Source: an uncultured Lachnospiraceae bacterium (GTDB lineage Bacteria; Bacillota; Clostridia; Lachnospirales; Lachnospiraceae). Taken from it: 64,000 nucleotides of DNA. Each line of letters begins with the position of its first letter. The stretch's first letter is position 1. Under the pieces are notes generated by a model. That model was not told the origin of the DNA. It saw only the letters and a program-made list of their open reading frames with translations, and did no database searches. The translations under genes and the position numbers were made by a program. The stretch covers positions 1 to 64,000 of the forward strand of contig CAMXQE010000014.1 of assembly GCA_947246015.1 (NCBI GenBank). Reading direction: 5' to 3'. Positions 61,358-64,000 of the stretch are shown piece by piece.

Positions 61358-64000
61358 TTACGGTTTTACAGCAGAACGGTATCTTTCCAGCATCTTCTTC
61401 ACATAAATCCCTGTATAGGAATCCCTGTTCTCCGCAACTTCTTCCGGCGTTCCCCTGGCAATAACCGTTCCTCCTTTATCGCCGCCCTCCGGTCCGATAT
61501 CTATGATATAGTCGGCCGTTTTAATAACATCCAGATTATGCTCAATCACCACTACCGTATTACCGCTATCGGCTAATTTATGCAGGATTTCCGTAAGCTT
61601 ATGCACATCTGCAAAATGCAACCCGGTAGTGGGTTCGTCCAAAATATAAATGGTCCTGCCGGTACTTCGTCTGCTCAGTTCCGTCGCCAGCTTAATTCTC
61701 TGGGCTTCACCGCCGGACAGGGTAGTAGAAGGCTGTCCCAGCTTGATATAGGATAATCCTACGTCATTCAGCGTTTCTATCTTCCGCCGGATAGAGGGAA
61801 CGTTTTCGAAAAATCCCACTGCTTCCTCCACTGTCATATCCAAAACATCATAAATGCTCTTTCCTTTATATTTTACATCCAGCGTTTCCCTGTTGTATCT
61901 TTTACCGCCGCAGACTTCACACGGAACATATACGTCAGGCAGGAAATGCATCTCTATTTTGATGATACCATCACCGCAGCAGGCTTCGCACCTTCCGCCC
62001 TTTACGTTAAAGCTGAAACGGCCTTTTTTATATCCCTTCGCTTTTGCATCTGCTGTGGATGCGAACAAATCCCGAATCTGGTCAAAAACACCCGTATAAG
62101 TGGCCGGATTGGAGCGGGGTGTCCTGCCGATAGGAGACTGGTCAATGTTTATGACTTTATCCAGCTGTTCCATCCCCTTAATCCCCGCATGTTTTCCGGG
62201 TATAGTCCTGGCCCTGTTCAAGTCTCTCGCCAAATGTTTATACAGAATTTCATTCACAAGAGAACTCTTGCCCGAACCAGATACTCCGGTCACACAGGTC
62301 ATTACCCCTAAAGGAAAATCTACGTTAATGTTTTTCAGATTGTTTTCCGCAGCCTTTTGGACAGTCAGTCTGCCTGTGGGCTTACGCCTTTTCTCCGGAA
62401 CCGGTATCTGAAGCCTGCCGCTTAAGTACTGTCCCGTAACCGATTCTTCTGCCTGCATGATTTCTTCCGCAGTCCCCTGTGCAACCACCCGCCCGCCGTG
62501 GGAGCCTGCACCCGGCCCGATATCAACGATGTGGTCCGCCGCCAGCATCGTATCTTCATCATGCTCCACTACCAGCAGGGTGTTACCCATATCCTTCAGA
62601 TTCTTCAGTGTATTAAGCAGTTTGTCATTATCGCGCTGATGCAGACCGATACTGGGTTCATCCAGAATATAGCAGACTCCGACCAGCCCGGAACCAATCT
62701 GGGTCGCCAGACGGATTCTCTGTGCCTCTCCGCCGGAAAGTGTCCCTGTCGCTCTGGACAACGACAGATAATCCAGCCCGACATCAATCAGGAAACCAAC
62801 CCTTGCCTTTATTTCTTTCAGTACCTGCTTTCCTATCAGCTGCTGCTGTTTTGTAAGCTCCATATCCTGAAGAAACTTATGAAGATTCCTTATAGACATG
62901 GAAGTAATTTCATAAATATTCTTATCATACACCGTCACTGCAAGGGATTCCTTCTTCAGACGCATTCCGCCGCAGACCTTGCAGGGAGTAATGCGCATGA
63001 AGGATTCGTACTCCTGCTTCATAATATCCGATGCCGTCTCACGGTAACGCCTCTCCACATTGCGTATCAGTCCTTCAAAAGCTACCGCATACACACCTTC
63101 CCCTCTCTGCCCCTTATAATGCACACTGAGTTCTTTCCCCCCGGTTCCATGGAGCAGTACGTTCTTTACCTTATCCGGATAGTCCTCAAAAGGCGTATCC
63201 AGGTCAAAATTATATTCCTTGCACATCGCCTGCAAAATAGCATTGGTAAAACTCGTTTTATCGTTACAGGACTGCCAGCCTGTCACTGCGATTGCCCCCT
63301 CATTGATGCTGAGACGTTTATCCGGTATCATCAGGTCCACGTCAAATTCCATCTTATACCCCAGGCCAAAGCATTCCGGGCAGGCGCCGAAAGGATTGTT
63401 GAAAGAAAAGCTTCTCGGCTCTATCTCACTGATACTTATACCGCAATCGGGACAGGAAAAACTCTGGCTGAAATTCATCGGTTCTCCGCCGATTATATCC
63501 ACCACCAGCAAGCCCTCTGCCAAAACCAGCACATTTTCGATGGAATCCGTCAGTCTCCTTTCGATTCCCGGCTTCACCACCAGGCGGTCTACCACGATTT
63601 CAATATTATGTTTTATATTCTTGTCCAATTTGATTTCCTCAGACAGTTCATACATATTTCCGTCCACGCGCACACGCACATAGCCGCTTCGTTTTGCCCT
63701 GTCGAAAATTTTTGCATGTTCGCCTTTCCGCCCTCTGACCACCGGCGCCAGCAGCTGGATTTTCGTACCTTCCGTCATCTCCATAATCTGATCCGTCATC
63801 TGGTCTACCGATTGCTTACGGATTTCCCTGCCGCATGACGGGCAGTGGGGGATTCCGATTCTCGCATACAGGAGACGGAAATAGTCGTAAATTTCCGTCA
63901 CGGTTCCTACCGTAGAACGGGGATTCCTGTTCGTGGACTTCTGGTCAATGGATATCGCCGGAGACAATCCTTCTATTTTTTCCACATTAGGCTTCTCCAT
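61358..64000 (-). CDS. uvrA: Excinuclease ABC subunit A (5' end outside window)
   Basis: At least 880 residues of UvrA, the damage-recognising ATPase of nucleotide excision repair, are present; roughly the first 60-70, including the first Walker A, lie beyond 64000. Zinc-binding cysteines (CPSCGREI and [19 protein letters not shown]; then [14 protein letters not shown]) appear in the usual order. Both signatures ([18 protein letters not shown] and [16 protein letters not shown]) and the second Walker A ([15 protein letters not shown]) and Walker B ([14 protein letters not shown]) are intact. The ATG at 64000 is internal, not the start. uvrB, if adjacent, would also lie to the right. Confidence 0.95.
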   Translation of the reverse strand: MEKPNVEKIEGLSPAISIDQKSTNRNPRSTVGTVTEIYDYFRLLYARIGIPHCPSCGREIRKQSVDQMTDQIMEMTEGTKIQLLAPVVRGRKGEHAKIFDRAKRSGYVRVRVDGNMYELSEEIKLDKNIKHNIEIVVDRLVVKPGIERRLTDSIENVLVLAEGLLVVDIIGGEPMNFSQSFSCPDCGISISEIEPRSFSFNNPFGACPECFGLGYKMEFDVDLMIPDKRLSINEGAIAVTGWQSCNDKTSFTNAILQAMCKEYNFDLDTPFEDYPDKVKNVLLHGTGGKELSVHYKGQRGEGVYAVAFEGLIRNVERRYRETASDIMKQEYESFMRITPCKVCGGMRLKKESLAVTVYDKNIYEITSMSIRNLHKFLQDMELTKQQQLIGKQVLKEIKARVGFLIDVGLDYLSLSRATGTLSGGEAQRIRLATQIGSGLVGVCYILDEPSIGLHQRDNDKLLNTLKNLKDMGNTLLVVEHDEDTMLAADHIVDIGPGAGSHGGRVVAQGTAEEIMQAEESVTGQYLSGRLQIPVPEKRRKPTGRLTVQKAAENNLKNINVDFPLGVMTCVTGVSGSGKSSLVNEILYKHLARDLNRARTIPGKHAGIKGMEQLDKVINIDQSPIGRTPRSNPATYTGVFDQIRDLFASTADAKAKGYKKGRFSFNVKGGRCEACCGDGIIKIEMHFLPDVYVPCEVCGGKRYNRETLDVKYKGKSIYDVLDMTVEEAVGFFENVPSIRRKIETLNDVGLSYIKLGQPSTTLSGGEAQRIKLATELSRRSTGRTIYILDEPTTGLHFADVHKLTEILHKLADSGNTVVVIEHNLDVIKTADYIIDIGPEGGDKGGTVIARGTPEEVAENRDSYTGIYVKKMLERYRSAVKP

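Noticed and set aside
62498-63838. 446-codon plus-strand frame opposite uvrA
   Set aside because: uvrA motifs are intact on the minus strand; the plus frame has no recognisable domain.
1-64000. CRISPR array, rRNA or tRNA genes, prophage
   Set aside because: No regularly spaced repeats, no conserved rRNA or tRNA sequence and no phage structural genes were seen on either strand by eye.

Overview
The window looks like a chromosomal segment of an anaerobic Gram-positive Clostridia, most likely a Lachnospiraceae gut commensal. The reasons are moderate GC content, strong AGGAGG-type ribosome binding sites, sigma-A type promoters, many sugar ABC transporters with lipoprotein binding subunits, LacI and AraC regulators, and an mbl-flhO-flhP, comFC-yvyF and cdaA-cdaR-glmM backbone typical of Firmicutes. 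No rRNA or tRNA gene and no CRISPR array was seen.

Layout. 1-3008: a sugar-binding lipoprotein gene and a divergent LacI regulator. 3005-10871: a complete four-gene Wadjet (JetD-JetA-JetB-JetC) plasmid-defence operon, tail to tail with lacI. 10926-14713: a scrambled accessory patch bounded by direct repeats. It holds a HEPN/MNT toxin-antitoxin pair, the broken end of a DNA methyltransferase gene, an IS1634-type transposase fragment, an AAA/DUF4143 ATPase that has lost its P-loop, and a nested palindromic repeat. 14672-21394: small modules (PadR plus membrane protein, methyltransferase, secreted protein, TetR plus membrane protein, ABC exporter), several with readable promoters and operators. 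21538-33274: a tightly packed six-gene operon of MoxR ATPase, DUF58, transglutaminase, AAA/PD-(D/E)XK protein, a small unknown protein and a 1733-residue DUF4132 protein. 33747-39324: a second (Lpl-type) sugar ABC transporter with two tandem AraC paralogues. 39338-45470: nucleotide-sugar and envelope genes (manC, fcl, a multispanning membrane protein, AraC, DUF212, rfbD). 45744-46943: a DUF3048 lipoprotein.

47117-64000 is housekeeping backbone, nearly all on the minus strand: leuA; recD2-comFC-yvyF-two membrane proteins-cdaA-cdaR-glmM-ptsH; mbl-flhO-flhP-flgJ; and uvrA, cut by the right edge. cdaA, cdaR and glmM link c-di-AMP synthesis to cell-wall precursor supply. mbl and the rod genes link cell shape and flagellar assembly.

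The main points for follow-up are: the 33-bp consensus promoter found identically in front of jetD and 2.2 kb away inside the scrambled patch; the six-gene MoxR/DUF4132 operon, with a MITE-like inverted-repeat element just upstream of it; and a short palindromic repeat that recurs just past the terminators of three minus-strand operons. All functional calls rest on reading motifs and neighbourhood by eye; no database search was run.
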